A stretch of DNA of 64,000 nucleotides from Longitalea arenae (GTDB taxonomy: Bacteria; Bacteroidota; Bacteroidia; Chitinophagales; Chitinophagaceae). Shown here piece after piece: positions 31,217 to 41,591 of this stretch (positions within the stretch are counted from its first letter, which is position 1; each line of letters begins with the position of its first letter). The notes under the pieces are model-generated. The model was given only the letters and a program-made list of their open reading frames with translations. It had not been told where the DNA came from and searched no databases. The translations under genes were made by a program, and so were the position numbers. Where the stretch lies: contig NZ_JAFFJX010000015.1 in the NCBI RefSeq assembly GCF_016924755.1, positions 79,263 to 143,262 of the forward strand, written 5' to 3'.

Positions 31217-32254
31217 ATGCTGCGGATCGATAACATAGAATTGCCTGACTTTCCTTTATTACTCGCGCCCATGGAAGACGTGAGCGATCCGCCTTTCCGC
31301 GTCGTATGCAAAGCGAACGGCGCCGACCTCGTATATACCGAATTCATTTCCAGCGAAGGACTTATCCGCGATGCTTTCCGTTGCCGCAAAAAGCTCGACA
31401 TCTTTGATGAAGAAAGGCCTACCGGCATTCAACTGTTTGGTGGAGATGAAGAAAAGCTGGCGCAGGCGGCCAGGATCGTAGACCTTACCCAGCCGGAACT
31501 GCTGGATATCAATTTTGGCTGCCCCGTAAAAGGGATCGTGGCAAAAGGCGCCGGGGCCGGGGTATTGCGCGATGTTTCGCTGATGGTAAAGCTTACCGAA
31601 GCCTGCGTACGCTCAACTACTTTGCCGGTAACGGTGAAAACGCGCCTGGGCTGGGATGATGCCAGCAAGAATATTGAAGAAGTGGCAGAACGTTTACAGG
31701 ATGTGGGCGTGAAGGCGCTTACCATTCATGGCCGCACCCGTTGCCAGTTGTACAAAGGGGAAGCCGACTGGAGCCTGATCGCTAAAGTAAAAAACAATCC
31801 GCGTATACATATTCCTGTTTTTGGCAACGGAGATATTAATAGTCCGCAAAAAGCGCTCGAATACAAGAACCGCTATGGAGTTGATGGCATCATGATCGGG
31901 CGGGCTGCGATTGGCTATCCGTGGATCTTCCGCGAAGTGCGGCATTACCTGCAAACCGGTGAGCTGCTGCCTGCACCCACCCTAGCCGAAAGGATCGATG
32001 TATGCAAGCAGCAACTCAGCAGGTCAGTACAATGGAAAGGCCCTGTGGCGGGAGTTTATAGCATGCGGAAACAATACTTTCAATACCTGAAGGGTTTACC
32101 GGGCATAAAAGATTTCCGGGCGCAACTTGTAACCCTTACCGAACCGGAAGCCATTTGTACCGTGCTTGATGACATTGCCAAACGTTATGAAGGGTACATG
32201 ATGGAAAGAACACCGATCGAGCTGGTGAACTATCATGAGAATTGCCCGTTATAG
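31217..32254 (+). CDS. dus: tRNA-dihydrouridine synthase (DusB-like)
   Basis: 345 residues from the ATG at 31217. A TTG 21 bp upstream is also in frame. It is an FMN enzyme that reduces uridines in the D-loop of tRNA. Motifs: LLLAPMEDVSDPPFR (FMN site), the INFGCPVKGIVAKGAGAGVLRD block with the catalytic Cys, VTVKTRLGWDD, LTIHGRTRCQLYKGEADWS and DGIMIGRAAIGYPWIF. This set matches bacterial DusB-type proteins. The C-terminal helical region is normal. It is a single gene. The opposite-strand GAF gene ends 12 bp away, so the two transcripts converge. Confidence 0.95.
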   Translation: MLRIDNIELPDFPLLLAPMEDVSDPPFRVVCKANGADLVYTEFISSEGLIRDAFRCRKKLDIFDEERPTGIQLFGGDEEKLAQAARIVDLTQPELLDINFGCPVKGIVAKGAGAGVLRDVSLMVKLTEACVRSTTLPVTVKTRLGWDDASKNIEEVAERLQDVGVKALTIHGRTRCQLYKGEADWSLIAKVKNNPRIHIPVFGNGDINSPQKALEYKNRYGVDGIMIGRAAIGYPWIFREVRHYLQTGELLPAPTLAERIDVCKQQLSRSVQWKGPVAGVYSMRKQYFQYLKGLPGIKDFRAQLVTLTEPEAICTVLDDIAKRYEGYMMERTPIELVNYHENCPL

Positions 32255-32265
32255 TTTTTACGCGT

Positions 32266-34656
32266 TTAGTTCTCCAGATTAATATCTACCCGGATTGCCT
32301 TCAATCCGCTGACACCCTGCAATTCTTCCAGCTCCAGCATTTCCATACCTGGTTTCAGCAGGTTCTTACTTTGCAGGAATAAAATGTATTCCTGGTATTC
32401 CTGGGCTTCTTTGGGATTACTGTACACCATTGCGATCTTGCCTGGCTGCGTGAGCCTTTCGTTGGTGCCGCGGATATTTACTTTATCGAGACGTTTTTTC
32501 ATGATCTCATACCGGATATTATACGAACCTTCCACATCGAAGCGCCGCTCATCTTTACGGAAGCTGATGCTGAGGGGCTGGCTGTGTATCAATATCAGCT
32601 GGGTTGTTTGTAATGGAACAGGCAGGCCCGGTATCAATGCATGGGTAATGCGGGCAATATCGGCCATCGTGCTCAATTGCCACAAGCGGATGTTCTTTAA
32701 GAACAACATGTTGAACGGGTTATTGGGCGCAATGGACTGGCCGATATATATGGTATATTCAACCCCATCGGTTTTATATTTCTCAAAATAATGGGGGTAC
32801 GATTGCTGCATGATCTCTTCCTGCTTTTCGAAATTTTGCAGTACCGTGTTGTTGATGGTTGCGACGGAATTTTCGTATTCGTTCCGGTGGCGATATAAAT
32901 AGCCCTCGAAATCATTCACCAGGTTGAAATAATTGTCGATAAGCTGCTGGGCCTGCGGATGGCTGTTGCGCAGGTGTTCAAGCACGGGCCCCACTTCTTT
33001 CTCAAAAAATTCGTTGATGCGTATTTCATCTTCAGCCTGTAGTCCGTTATCAATGGCCTGGCTGAAGGTAAAATTCTTGAACTTCAGGCCTTCCAGCAAA
33101 GGCAGGTGCAGGCGGGTTTGCAGTTTATCGAGCGTGTCATCCACCAGCTGGAAGTATGATTTCATGTCTTTTTGAATAGACCGGCTTCGTTCCACCGAAG
33201 AGTTCCTGATATCGATGGCTCCATATAACGGGTATACATTATCGAAAACAACATTGCCGGTGATCTCGGTAGCTTCTTCACTGTGTTGCTTATGCATGTA
33301 TTCCCAGGCTACTTCTGCAAACTTCCATTCCACGGCCGGTTGCAGCGGGGTGAATTTTTCCTTGATGATCTTTTCGATGCGGGTGGTAAAGGTATCGCGG
33401 TTCTTCAGCAAGGCCAATGACAACAGGGGCATGGCTTTTTCTACCCGGTTCATTACTTCCTGGTCCAGTTGGTTGGGAATGGGTGATGCCAGTTCCAGTA
33501 ATCCCAGTAAACCGTCGTTATTCTGAATGGGATAAATGATATAACTTTTAAACCCTGCATCCAGCAGCACTTTCGTAAAGGGCGCCACTTCCACTACTTT
33601 TTCGTCGAGGATGGAGAGCGGCATTGGCTCAGGGTGTGCACTGAAAAATTCAACACACATGTTGTAAGTAGCCATACTTTCCGCATCCAATGCTTTCCAG
33701 TCTCTTCCGACCAGGCCGTTTTTTGTGCAGGATTCATCAAGCACAAAGCGGTTATTGAGTTGTACAAAAGGGGTAAGCCCTACTTCCACTTCCTTATAAC
33801 CAACCAGGGCCTGGATATTTTTTTTCAGATCATTGATGATCCTGATATCACAGGATTCCTGGTGTAATAATATTTTTTTAATAGCATCCAGGGTTTCCTG
33901 GATGGTGAAGTCTTCTGCGATCCACACACCGAAACCTTCAGCCTCAAAAAGATGAAGCGGCATTTTCTCCAGTTGCCGGTCAAGGTCGAGAATGCGAAGT
34001 GAATTCAAACACACTCCACAATCCTGTATCTGCGGCAGTGGTCCTTTGGGCATGATATCGATGAAACGCCGGTCGTACCGCAATTTATAATAACGCTTCA
34101 TGCCGGTTCTTTTATCTTCAACCGGGTAAACGAGGTGCGGGTCTTCATTGAGTTTTATATGGTAGAATTTCTCCAGGATATGTTCATAGATAAGCGCACA
34201 CTGCGCCATTTTCAGGTTCTCGGCTGTTACGCCATCTGGTAACAGAAAATGTTCTTCCGTTTCATCGATGAACAGGTTTCTGAATGGAGTAGAGTAATTA
34301 AACACGGAAAACTCATATGGAACACTCATGGTGAACATATTTTTTTCCTGTTCGCTTACGACGGGGAAAAGCGTGGTGCCCAGCATATCGAGCAGGTCCT
34401 GGTGCTCTTCGAGCACATGTGCATCCGTTACCGGTTCCAGCAAAGCCGGTGCTTCTTCAAATCGTTGGATCAGGTAATTGTAGATCCTGGATCTTGTTTC
34501 AGAGCCGCCCTTTACTTTTTCTTTTAAATAATTTACGAATGGCCGGAAGGAGATCTTGCTGTCGATAACAATATCGTTATTCAGTTTGTCGCTTTCTGCC
34601 GCCACTATGTTCGCATGGTTCGCAGGTCCTATGGCAGGAGCAATCGTTTCTTGCAT
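32266..34656 (-). CDS. Large GAF-domain protein, unknown role
   Basis: 796 residues, soluble, with no signal peptide or membrane helix. The central part (about 335-430: AHPEPMPLSILDEKVVEVAPFTKVLLDAGFKSYIIYPIQNNDGLLGLLELASP) has the look of a GAF sensor domain. The segments before and after are helical and charged and contain no kinase, cyclase, phosphodiesterase or DNA-binding motif that I recognise. Two or more Cys residues near 203-206 (DCGVCLNS) could bind metal. It is probably a cytosolic sensor that signals through protein contact. No partner is encoded next to it. Confidence 0.75.
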   Translation of the reverse strand: MQETIAPAIGPANHANIVAAESDKLNNDIVIDSKISFRPFVNYLKEKVKGGSETRSRIYNYLIQRFEEAPALLEPVTDAHVLEEHQDLLDMLGTTLFPVVSEQEKNMFTMSVPYEFSVFNYSTPFRNLFIDETEEHFLLPDGVTAENLKMAQCALIYEHILEKFYHIKLNEDPHLVYPVEDKRTGMKRYYKLRYDRRFIDIMPKGPLPQIQDCGVCLNSLRILDLDRQLEKMPLHLFEAEGFGVWIAEDFTIQETLDAIKKILLHQESCDIRIINDLKKNIQALVGYKEVEVGLTPFVQLNNRFVLDESCTKNGLVGRDWKALDAESMATYNMCVEFFSAHPEPMPLSILDEKVVEVAPFTKVLLDAGFKSYIIYPIQNNDGLLGLLELASPIPNQLDQEVMNRVEKAMPLLSLALLKNRDTFTTRIEKIIKEKFTPLQPAVEWKFAEVAWEYMHKQHSEEATEITGNVVFDNVYPLYGAIDIRNSSVERSRSIQKDMKSYFQLVDDTLDKLQTRLHLPLLEGLKFKNFTFSQAIDNGLQAEDEIRINEFFEKEVGPVLEHLRNSHPQAQQLIDNYFNLVNDFEGYLYRHRNEYENSVATINNTVLQNFEKQEEIMQQSYPHYFEKYKTDGVEYTIYIGQSIAPNNPFNMLFLKNIRLWQLSTMADIARITHALIPGLPVPLQTTQLILIHSQPLSISFRKDERRFDVEGSYNIRYEIMKKRLDKVNIRGTNERLTQPGKIAMVYSNPKEAQEYQEYILFLQSKNLLKPGMEMLELEELQGVSGLKAIRVDINLEN

Positions 34657-34781
34657 ATAGCAGTATTTAGAAGTGAGTAAAATTTTATTGGCAGACTATA
34701 AAGTTAACAATTAACCAAGGTATTCCGGCCAAAGTATTTTTATTAATGAAACGATGACCACCGTCATAACCCGCCTGAAAA

Positions 34782-34818
34782 ATAAGTGTGCCACAGGTTC
34801 GAGCTGTGGCACACTTAT
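34782..34818 (-). terminator. Terminator after phospholipase C gene
   Basis: Perfect 15-bp stem (ataagtgtgccacag / ctgtggcacacttat) with a 7-nt loop. TTTTT follows on the minus strand. Confidence 0.92.
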
Positions 34819-34848
34819 ACATTCGGCTTGCTGCTATTAATGTTCCTG

Positions 34849-37377
34849 CTACAATATATTGCCCATTAAAGGATCTGTTTTACTGGGAACACCCGTTTCA
34901 ACATGGCCGGCATATCTCTTTTCAAATTGTTGATTGCCTTTCAGTTTCACGGATACATCGTACCAGCCAAAATGCTTGCTGGTAACAATGCGTATCGATT
35001 TGGTTACTTTCGACGCAGGTACTGAAATGCTTTTTACAGGCGATTGATAGGCGTTGTCGGTGATCTCAAAAACAAGCGGTTGCGAACCGGTATTTGTGAA
35101 ATTGATATAGATGTTTCCGGTGAGCAGGTCCTGCCGCTTTGCATCTGTTTCGTATACAAATTCTATTTCCGCCTGCGGGTCATGGCTATTGCCGGTAAAT
35201 TCCCTGAAGAACCCGTTCGGACCATAGACCTGTAAATGATAGAGACCGTTCTCGAAATCGCTTAGCTGCCATTTGTCTTTTATACCCTGGCCCGCTTTCA
35301 CTGCATAGGACCGGTTATGCAGCTCCTTTTGCTGGTATTTCCCGGGCAGATAAATATGGAAGGGCGAACCAGCCGAACGCTCGCCGAAGATATTGCCCGC
35401 TTTGAGGGTGATCTCTACCATCTTCCTGTCGGCAGTCAATGCGCAATCGACGTAGAGCTCATAGGGCAGGGGGCAGGCATTGCGGATGCCTTTCTCCTGC
35501 TTTGGCATGTAAGGTGATGTCCCGGGCGCCTTATTGAGCGCTGCAATGTCAGCGGCCGTCAATCGTTTAAAGTTCGATGGCAATTCTTTGAATTGCGCTT
35601 TGTGTATGCTTTCAATGAATTCATCTCTTTCCAGGAATTGCGGCAAACTTATCTTTTCGCCATTATACGGCCTGAACACGCTGGTAAGATCACCGCATAC
35701 CGTGCGCCGCCATTGCGAGATATTGGGCTCTTCTATCTTCTTACCGGTTTTATGGGATAAAAAGGTTTCGAGGAATTGCAGGGAAGAGGTATGGTCAAAC
35801 ACTTCTGAATTCACCCAGCCGCCGCGGCTCCAGGGTGATGCTACCACCATGGGTACACGATATCCGAGCCCGATAGGACTTTGCCGCGCATGCGCGCCTT
35901 TGCCGGATTGTTGTTGCTCATTGGCCACGAACTCCAGGCTGGTATCAATACCGGCGGACACAGATCCGGTTGACGGATCCTGCGGATCTGGCGCTACGAA
36001 TGGTGGCATATGATCATAGTAGCCGTCATTTTCATCGTAGGTCAGAATGAAGATCGTTTTCTTCCATACTTCCGGGTTTTGCGTAAGTATGTCAAGCACC
36101 TCACTGATATACCATACGCCGAACCAGGCCGATGTAGGATGGTCTGAAAAATTCTCCGGCGCCACCAGCCATGATACAGTGGGCAGTTTACCATTCTTTA
36201 CATCTTCCCGGAATGCATGCAGCACATCGCCTTTAGGCGCTTTCATGGGCCGTTCTGTATCGCCGTCTTTATAGGTGATGGTTGTAAGCTGATGATAGTC
36301 GGGATCATTCGTATTAGTGCTGAACGCTTTTTCATGCAGGGCTTTTTCCCTGGCCGAAAGGCGCTCGTAATTTTCTTTCGTGTACTTTTTTTGATCGTCC
36401 TGCAGTACTTCCAGCTGTTTTTTCAGCCATCCGAGCTTTTTACCGGCTTGTTCGCTGTCGGTTGACCCCGCTGCCGTTTGCATTGCCTGTTCCTGTTTTT
36501 TGATCTCCTCTTCCATGGCTGTTATGGCCTTCGGCAGGTTAGCGATATAAGCCGGATGGAATTTCACCTGGTATTGCGTAAAGTATTCCAGCGGATTATC
36601 GCCGAAATTACCGAGCCATCCATCTTCTTCACCGGTAAAACCAACCCCAACACTCAGTTCATTCTGGTACACTTTCCACGAGATGCCATTTTCTTCCAGT
36701 CTTTCCGGGAAGGTGGTCCAGCTTACCATTGTATCATAATCTGCATCGCCATTCCATACCCTGGCCTGTGCACTGGCTTCGGCTTTTTCGCGAATGGTGC
36801 CGCTCCAGAAATACAAACGGTTAGGTGTTGTGCCTGTAAGGGAAGAACAGAAGTTGTGATCACACACGGTGAAGGCATCGGCCATGGCGTAATAAAAGGG
36901 AATATCTTCCCGGGTATGATAGCCCAGGGTCAATGGCATGCCCCGGTATTCCTTGCGGCCACTTTGTTTGGCATCGAGCCATTGGTCGTAATGTCCGTTG
37001 TTACGGGCATCTACCTGGTCGGTCCAGCCATGGGGGAGGGAGCTCATCCAGGTGGCCTTCGTATTGTGCATATCCAGGCGGAAGGGCGCATAGGTTTCCC
37101 CCTCCTTATTGGTTTGCAGCCATACGAGGTTCTTATTCGGTAAACGGATCGCCCGCGGATCATTAAAGCCCCGCACGCCCTGCAAGCTGCCGTAGGCATG
37201 ATCGAAGGAACGGTTCTCCTGCATCAGAAAAACAATATGTTCTGCATCTTTCCAGGTGGTGCCAGCATCGGGGTCAATGGCCAGCGCTTTGGCGATGGAA
37301 GGCGGAAGTACTTGCATCAGCCCGGCGCCGCCGGTGAGCACCGATGCTTTTTTAAGGAATTCTCTGCGGGTATCCAT
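34849..37377 (-). CDS. plcN: Phosphocholine-specific phospholipase C, Tat-exported
   Basis: 842 residues. The N-terminus MDTRREFLKKASVLTGG is a twin-arginine signal, so the enzyme is exported folded. The catalytic domain starts EHIVFLMQENRSFDHAYGSLQGVRGF, the signature of the non-hemolytic PLC / acid phosphatase (AcpA) superfamily. ILTYDENDGYYDHMPPF carries further metal or phosphate ligands. The C-terminal third (from about residue 640) has two beta-rich repeats of the kind found in this family (DUF756). It would cleave phosphatidylcholine or sphingomyelin outside the inner membrane, releasing phosphocholine. It is a single gene with a strong terminator. The symbol is the family name used in Pseudomonas. 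Confidence 0.93.
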   Translation of the reverse strand: MDTRREFLKKASVLTGGAGLMQVLPPSIAKALAIDPDAGTTWKDAEHIVFLMQENRSFDHAYGSLQGVRGFNDPRAIRLPNKNLVWLQTNKEGETYAPFRLDMHNTKATWMSSLPHGWTDQVDARNNGHYDQWLDAKQSGRKEYRGMPLTLGYHTREDIPFYYAMADAFTVCDHNFCSSLTGTTPNRLYFWSGTIREKAEASAQARVWNGDADYDTMVSWTTFPERLEENGISWKVYQNELSVGVGFTGEEDGWLGNFGDNPLEYFTQYQVKFHPAYIANLPKAITAMEEEIKKQEQAMQTAAGSTDSEQAGKKLGWLKKQLEVLQDDQKKYTKENYERLSAREKALHEKAFSTNTNDPDYHQLTTITYKDGDTERPMKAPKGDVLHAFREDVKNGKLPTVSWLVAPENFSDHPTSAWFGVWYISEVLDILTQNPEVWKKTIFILTYDENDGYYDHMPPFVAPDPQDPSTGSVSAGIDTSLEFVANEQQQSGKGAHARQSPIGLGYRVPMVVASPWSRGGWVNSEVFDHTSSLQFLETFLSHKTGKKIEEPNISQWRRTVCGDLTSVFRPYNGEKISLPQFLERDEFIESIHKAQFKELPSNFKRLTAADIAALNKAPGTSPYMPKQEKGIRNACPLPYELYVDCALTADRKMVEITLKAGNIFGERSAGSPFHIYLPGKYQQKELHNRSYAVKAGQGIKDKWQLSDFENGLYHLQVYGPNGFFREFTGNSHDPQAEIEFVYETDAKRQDLLTGNIYINFTNTGSQPLVFEITDNAYQSPVKSISVPASKVTKSIRIVTSKHFGWYDVSVKLKGNQQFEKRYAGHVETGVPSKTDPLMGNIL

Positions 37378-37682
37378 AATTTATTTTAAGGTATTATTAC
37401 CTGATAAAAGTAATGGATTAAAGCTTTCCGCTTTTTCGATGTATGAAAAATTAAACTGATGTTAATAAAGGATTCAGAAAGCGTATAATTATTGCACAGT
37501 ATTTGTAAAGTATACGCTGGCAGTCCTTATAAAATATTTATGAAAAACACCATGTAGTTAACCAGGACTACATTTTATAACACTGCTCAACCCTCCAGCC
37601 CTTTCCAATTATATCGTATAGAATTCCCCGCCCACCGGCCCTGATAGCCCTGGTATTCCGTCAATTCGTTAACCTGTAACCT
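37378..37682. other. Divergent intergenic region
   Basis: 305 bp between the phospholipase C gene and the T9SS cargo gene, so it must hold both promoters. A 7-bp inverted repeat (atgtagt at 37552-37558, actacat at 37567-37573) is visible. No full promoter pair or gene was recognised. Confidence 0.4.
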
Positions 37683-39647
37683 ATGAAAGGGAATTGTACA
37701 CTATTCGTATGCTTATTCTTTTTACACCATGTCCTCAATGGTCAATGGTCCACTGCACAAAACCGCAGACAGGAGGCTCCTTTAGCCGGTGAATGTCCCG
37801 CCAATATTGATTTTGAAGCTGGCTCCCTCAATAACTGGAAATGCTTTACAGGAAAAACGAGCGTTGAGCGAAATGATAACGCTATTTCCGTTATTCCGTC
37901 TGCATCAATTACCGGCAGGCATAGCCTGTATGCCAAAGGTGCTGCTACCGTTACGGATCCCTATGGTCTATTTCCGGTGAACCCGCCCGATGGCAGTGGT
38001 TATGCTATGCGGCTGGGTAATAATATTAATGGGGGAGAAGCCGAGCGCATCACCTATGAATTTACCGTTCCGGCCAATGCCAATGATGCTTCATTCACTT
38101 ACCGGTATGCAGTGGTGTTCCAGGACCCGGGCCATAACCCGAATGAACAACCCAGGTTTATTGCCCGCATGCTTGATGTTGCTACCAACAGCTACCTGCC
38201 CTGCGCTTCCAATGAATATATTGCCACGGCTGCACTGCCCGGCTTTAAGACTTCATCTATCGATGGTTCTGTGAAATACAAAGCCTGGTCATCGGTCTTT
38301 CTGAACCTGGGGGCTTACGCCGGCAAAAGGCTGCAGTTAGAGTTCACTACGGCTGATTGCACAAGGGGCGGTCACTGGGGGTATGCTTATGTTGATGTAG
38401 GTGATTGTAATGTCACAGCTTCCGCGCGATATGAATGTAATCCGAATATTGCCAGTTTCACGGGACCGCCCGGCTTTCAGCAATACAAATGGTATGATAA
38501 TAATTTCAGCACCCTCTTGGGCACCGGGGAAACGCTGGTGCTCAATCCGGCGCCAAAGATCAATAATGTGAATGTAGTCGTAATACCCTTTAATGGCTTT
38601 GGGTGCAGCGATACCCTGCAGGCTTCCATTTATCCCATTCTGCCCCTGGCGAATGCGGGACCCGATACGCTTATCTGTCCCGGCAAGGCGGTACAACTGG
38701 GAACGGCGGCTGCTAACGGGTTCACCTACGCGTGGTCACCTGCGCTTCGTTTATCCGATCCGCTGATTGCACAACCAGTGGGTACGCCATTGGCGCCCAT
38801 GACCTACGAACTTACCGTTACCAGTATCGAAAGCGGTTGTATCGATAAAGACACGCTGAACATAACTGTTTTTCAGCCGATCGCTATTGAGGTTTCACCC
38901 GATCAAACCATTTGTGAAGGGCAGGCTGTGCACTTACAGGCGGCAGGTTCGGCCATGGAATACCTTTGGTCACCGGCACAGGGTTTAAGCCGCGCCAATA
39001 TTGCCAACCCGGTAGCCATACCAGCACAAACAACGACTTACCAGGTGGTGGGTTTTGATGGCCACCAGTGTTTTACCGATACCGCATTCATTAAAGTGCA
39101 GGTGAATCCAAAACCCAGCGTAGATGTAGGGCCTGATATTGTGCAGGCTACCGGCACCACGTATACGTTTTCGCCGGTGACCCGGTTTGGTGCCATCGTG
39201 TCGTGGAACTGGTCGCCCGCCCAGGACCTCAGTTGCACCAACTGTTCAACACCCGTTGCTGCTGTTAGGAAGAATATGACCTATTATGCAACGGTCACCA
39301 ATGAGTTTGGTTGTATGGCTACGGATTCCATGCACATTAAAACATTTTGTTTGAATACCCAGGTGTTTATCCCCAATGCCTTTTCGCCTGATGGAGATGG
39401 CGTGAATGACATACTGATGGTGCGGGGTAAAGGCATTGCACAGGTGCGGTCGTTCCGCATCTTTTCCCGCTGGGGCGAACTGGTTTTTGAAAGGACCAAT
39501 TTTCTGCCCAATGATCCGGCATTTGGCTGGGACGGAAGGGTAAAGGGAAAAGCGGGCGCGCCGGAAGTATACGTGTACACGGCAGAGGTGGTTTGTGAAA
39601 ATGACCTTATCAATACCTACAAGGGCAATGTGACCGTATTGAAATAA
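37683..39647 (+). CDS. T9SS type B cargo protein with gliding-motility C-terminal domain
   Basis: 654 residues with a signal peptide (MKGNCTLFVCLFFLHHVLNGQ). The N-terminal half is a lectin-like or jelly-roll region (CPANIDFEAGSLNNWKCFTG.., with paired Cys). Two or three Ig/PKD-like repeats follow (ANAGPDTLICPGKAVQLG, EVSPDQTICEGQAVHLQA, VDVGPDIVQATGTTYTF). The end is the type B sorting domain: VFIPNAFSPDGDGVNDILMV..FRIFSRWGELVFE..GWDGRVKGK..YVYTAEVVC. The cell would export it through type IX secretion to the surface. The next gene encodes a PorP/SprF partner, the usual pairing for such cargo. Confidence 0.93.
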   Translation: MKGNCTLFVCLFFLHHVLNGQWSTAQNRRQEAPLAGECPANIDFEAGSLNNWKCFTGKTSVERNDNAISVIPSASITGRHSLYAKGAATVTDPYGLFPVNPPDGSGYAMRLGNNINGGEAERITYEFTVPANANDASFTYRYAVVFQDPGHNPNEQPRFIARMLDVATNSYLPCASNEYIATAALPGFKTSSIDGSVKYKAWSSVFLNLGAYAGKRLQLEFTTADCTRGGHWGYAYVDVGDCNVTASARYECNPNIASFTGPPGFQQYKWYDNNFSTLLGTGETLVLNPAPKINNVNVVVIPFNGFGCSDTLQASIYPILPLANAGPDTLICPGKAVQLGTAAANGFTYAWSPALRLSDPLIAQPVGTPLAPMTYELTVTSIESGCIDKDTLNITVFQPIAIEVSPDQTICEGQAVHLQAAGSAMEYLWSPAQGLSRANIANPVAIPAQTTTYQVVGFDGHQCFTDTAFIKVQVNPKPSVDVGPDIVQATGTTYTFSPVTRFGAIVSWNWSPAQDLSCTNCSTPVAAVRKNMTYYATVTNEFGCMATDSMHIKTFCLNTQVFIPNAFSPDGDGVNDILMVRGKGIAQVRSFRIFSRWGELVFERTNFLPNDPAFGWDGRVKGKAGAPEVYVYTAEVVCENDLINTYKGNVTVLK

Positions 39648-39739
39648 AACGCCGCATTCGCCAAAAGGGCACAGGCACGAAACGCAGGAACTGTTTGCTA
39701 ATTGTGAAAACTTCTCCTGAACAATGAACTGAAACTATT

Positions 39740-40774
39740 ATGAACTCATCTTTACGCTCTGGTTTATTGTTGTGTTGTCTTTTTTCCGCCTGCGTGGCGC
39801 AGGGGCAGGATCTCCATTTTTCACAATTCTATGAGTTCCCTTTATTGCGAAATCCGGCACTGGCAGGGATCTTTCCGGGTAATTTCCGCCTGACCGGCGC
39901 TTACCGCAATCAATGGCAAAGTGTTACTGTGCCTTACCGCACCATGGCCATAAGCGGTGAATGTAAATTATTACGGGGTTTTGCTACAGGTGATTTTATT
40001 ACGGCAGCTGTGCAGGCTACCAATGATGTGGCCGGTGATTCAAAGCTGCAGCGCACGCAGGTGCTGCCGGTGATCAATTATCACAAGCTCCTGAATGAAG
40101 ATAAAACCAGTTTTATTTCACTGGCTTTTATGGGTGGCCCTGTCAATCAACATTTCGATGTTTCAAAACTGCAGTTCGATGACCAGTATGTGAACGGGGC
40201 ATACAGTGTTTCCAATGCCACCCGGCAACAATTTGGTTCAACCGGTTTCATGTACTGGGATGTTTCTGCAGGCCTGAGTTTTAAAACAAGCCTTGGGAAT
40301 AATGCCAATATGTATGTAGGCGGCACTGTTTTCCATATAGCCGAACCGCAGGTAGCTTTCAGCAAAGAATACGATGTGCGGCTGAACAGGAAATATGGCA
40401 TGAATGCCGGGTTCTCGGCCTGGATCAACGATATGGATAAGATCGTGCTATATGCCGATTGTTTTGTGCAGGGAGGTAACCGCCTGATCCAGGGCGGCGG
40501 TTTATTTACGCATTGTTTTGATGAGAAAGGCGATGAAGCGGCTCTCTCGATTGCAGCAGGAGGCACTTTCCGCTGGAAAGATGCATTTGTTCCCATTCTT
40601 AAATTATATACCCATCAATTGGGGATCGGGTTTAGTTATGACATCAATATCAGTAAGCTGACGACTGCTTCCCGGTTCAGGGGCGGTTTTGAATTGTCTT
40701 TATCTTATACCGGATTATGGAAAAGCCTGGCGGAGCGCCTTGAAAAAGTGGAATGTCCCATCAGAATATGGTAA
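39740..40774 (+). CDS. PorP/SprF family type IX secretion outer-membrane protein
   Basis: 344 residues. A signal peptide (LLLCCLFSACVAQGQ) leads to the conserved start DLHFSQFYEFPLLRNPALAGIFPGNFRLTGAYRNQWQSV of PorP/SprF proteins. The rest alternates short amphipathic strands expected for an outer-membrane barrel and ends in an aromatic-rich strand. These proteins help type B cargo reach or attach to the cell surface. It is 92 bp downstream of the cargo gene and most likely co-transcribed with it. Confidence 0.93.
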   Translation: MNSSLRSGLLLCCLFSACVAQGQDLHFSQFYEFPLLRNPALAGIFPGNFRLTGAYRNQWQSVTVPYRTMAISGECKLLRGFATGDFITAAVQATNDVAGDSKLQRTQVLPVINYHKLLNEDKTSFISLAFMGGPVNQHFDVSKLQFDDQYVNGAYSVSNATRQQFGSTGFMYWDVSAGLSFKTSLGNNANMYVGGTVFHIAEPQVAFSKEYDVRLNRKYGMNAGFSAWINDMDKIVLYADCFVQGGNRLIQGGGLFTHCFDEKGDEAALSIAAGGTFRWKDAFVPILKLYTHQLGIGFSYDINISKLTTASRFRGGFELSLSYTGLWKSLAERLEKVECPIRIW

Positions 40775-40841
40775 CTAATTAAAAATCCCGTCCAGGTATA
40801 ACCGGAACTGGATCTTTAATGATTTGGCGCTGTATTCAGGC

Positions 40842-41591
40842 TTATAATAATTTGGTTGAGAATTTCCACAGTTCTTCGGTATAACCACTGATCAGCACCA
40901 GCTGCGTGGGGCTGATGGATTTAATATTCCAGATGCGTTGCTGGCTATCAATGGTCACAATGATGGATTTATTATCGGGGCCGAACACCCATTTGCCACT
41001 TTCTGTAACTTTTAAAGACTGCGCTTCATATTCCCCGTTCTGCTTAAAATGCGCATAAGCGCCCTTGATCAGTTTGCTGGCCATTTTTACCTGGGCTTCT
41101 GATCGGCCTGGCACTTCCCGGCGCTGTAAAAACCATTTTTTGCTGATCTGGCTTTTGGTAGCAGCCACTGTTTTTATTTCGGGAAGAGGTTGTTCTATAT
41201 TGTCAGATTCAGTAATGTTAGTGCGGGTCATGATAAAAGCGCCTTCGCCAATGGAAAGGATCAGCTTGTCATCATTCAATGCCAGGATCTTTGACTCATT
41301 CGAATGGCCTTTGTAGGACGTTAACCGTACTTTGCTGGTGGACTCATTCATGCTCCATACACCCTCATCGGGGTTATTCATCACCAACGCCTTGTAATGA
41401 TTGTTGGCTTTGAAATAGAAGGTCATTCCGCTAAAATATTCTTTGGCTATTTTTAAAGTGTTTGTATCGTAGATCTGTTTATTATAGATGTCGTAATATT
41501 TCCATTTACCAACCAGCGAGTCAGTCTTCTGGGCTTGTACGGACAGTGATAAACCAATGGGAAATAGGAATAGGAATCTAAGTTTTGTCAT
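40842..41591 (-). CDS. Secreted protein with two lipocalin-like repeats
   Basis: 249 residues with a signal peptide (LRFLFLFPIGLSLSVQAQ). The mature part is two similar beta-rich units: LVGKWKYYDIYNK..FYFKANNHYKAL..GVWSMNESTSKVRLTS (about 25-120) and ISKKWFLQRREVPG..AHFKQNGEYEAQ..GKWVFGPDNKSIIVTI (about 148-245). Each has the GKW...F..NN.Y....W pattern of small lipocalin-like domains common in Bacteroidota. The ligand is unknown. It converges with the PorP/SprF gene and is not in its operon. Confidence 0.72.
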   Translation of the reverse strand: MTKLRFLFLFPIGLSLSVQAQKTDSLVGKWKYYDIYNKQIYDTNTLKIAKEYFSGMTFYFKANNHYKALVMNNPDEGVWSMNESTSKVRLTSYKGHSNESKILALNDDKLILSIGEGAFIMTRTNITESDNIEQPLPEIKTVAATKSQISKKWFLQRREVPGRSEAQVKMASKLIKGAYAHFKQNGEYEAQSLKVTESGKWVFGPDNKSIIVTIDSQQRIWNIKSISPTQLVLISGYTEELWKFSTKLL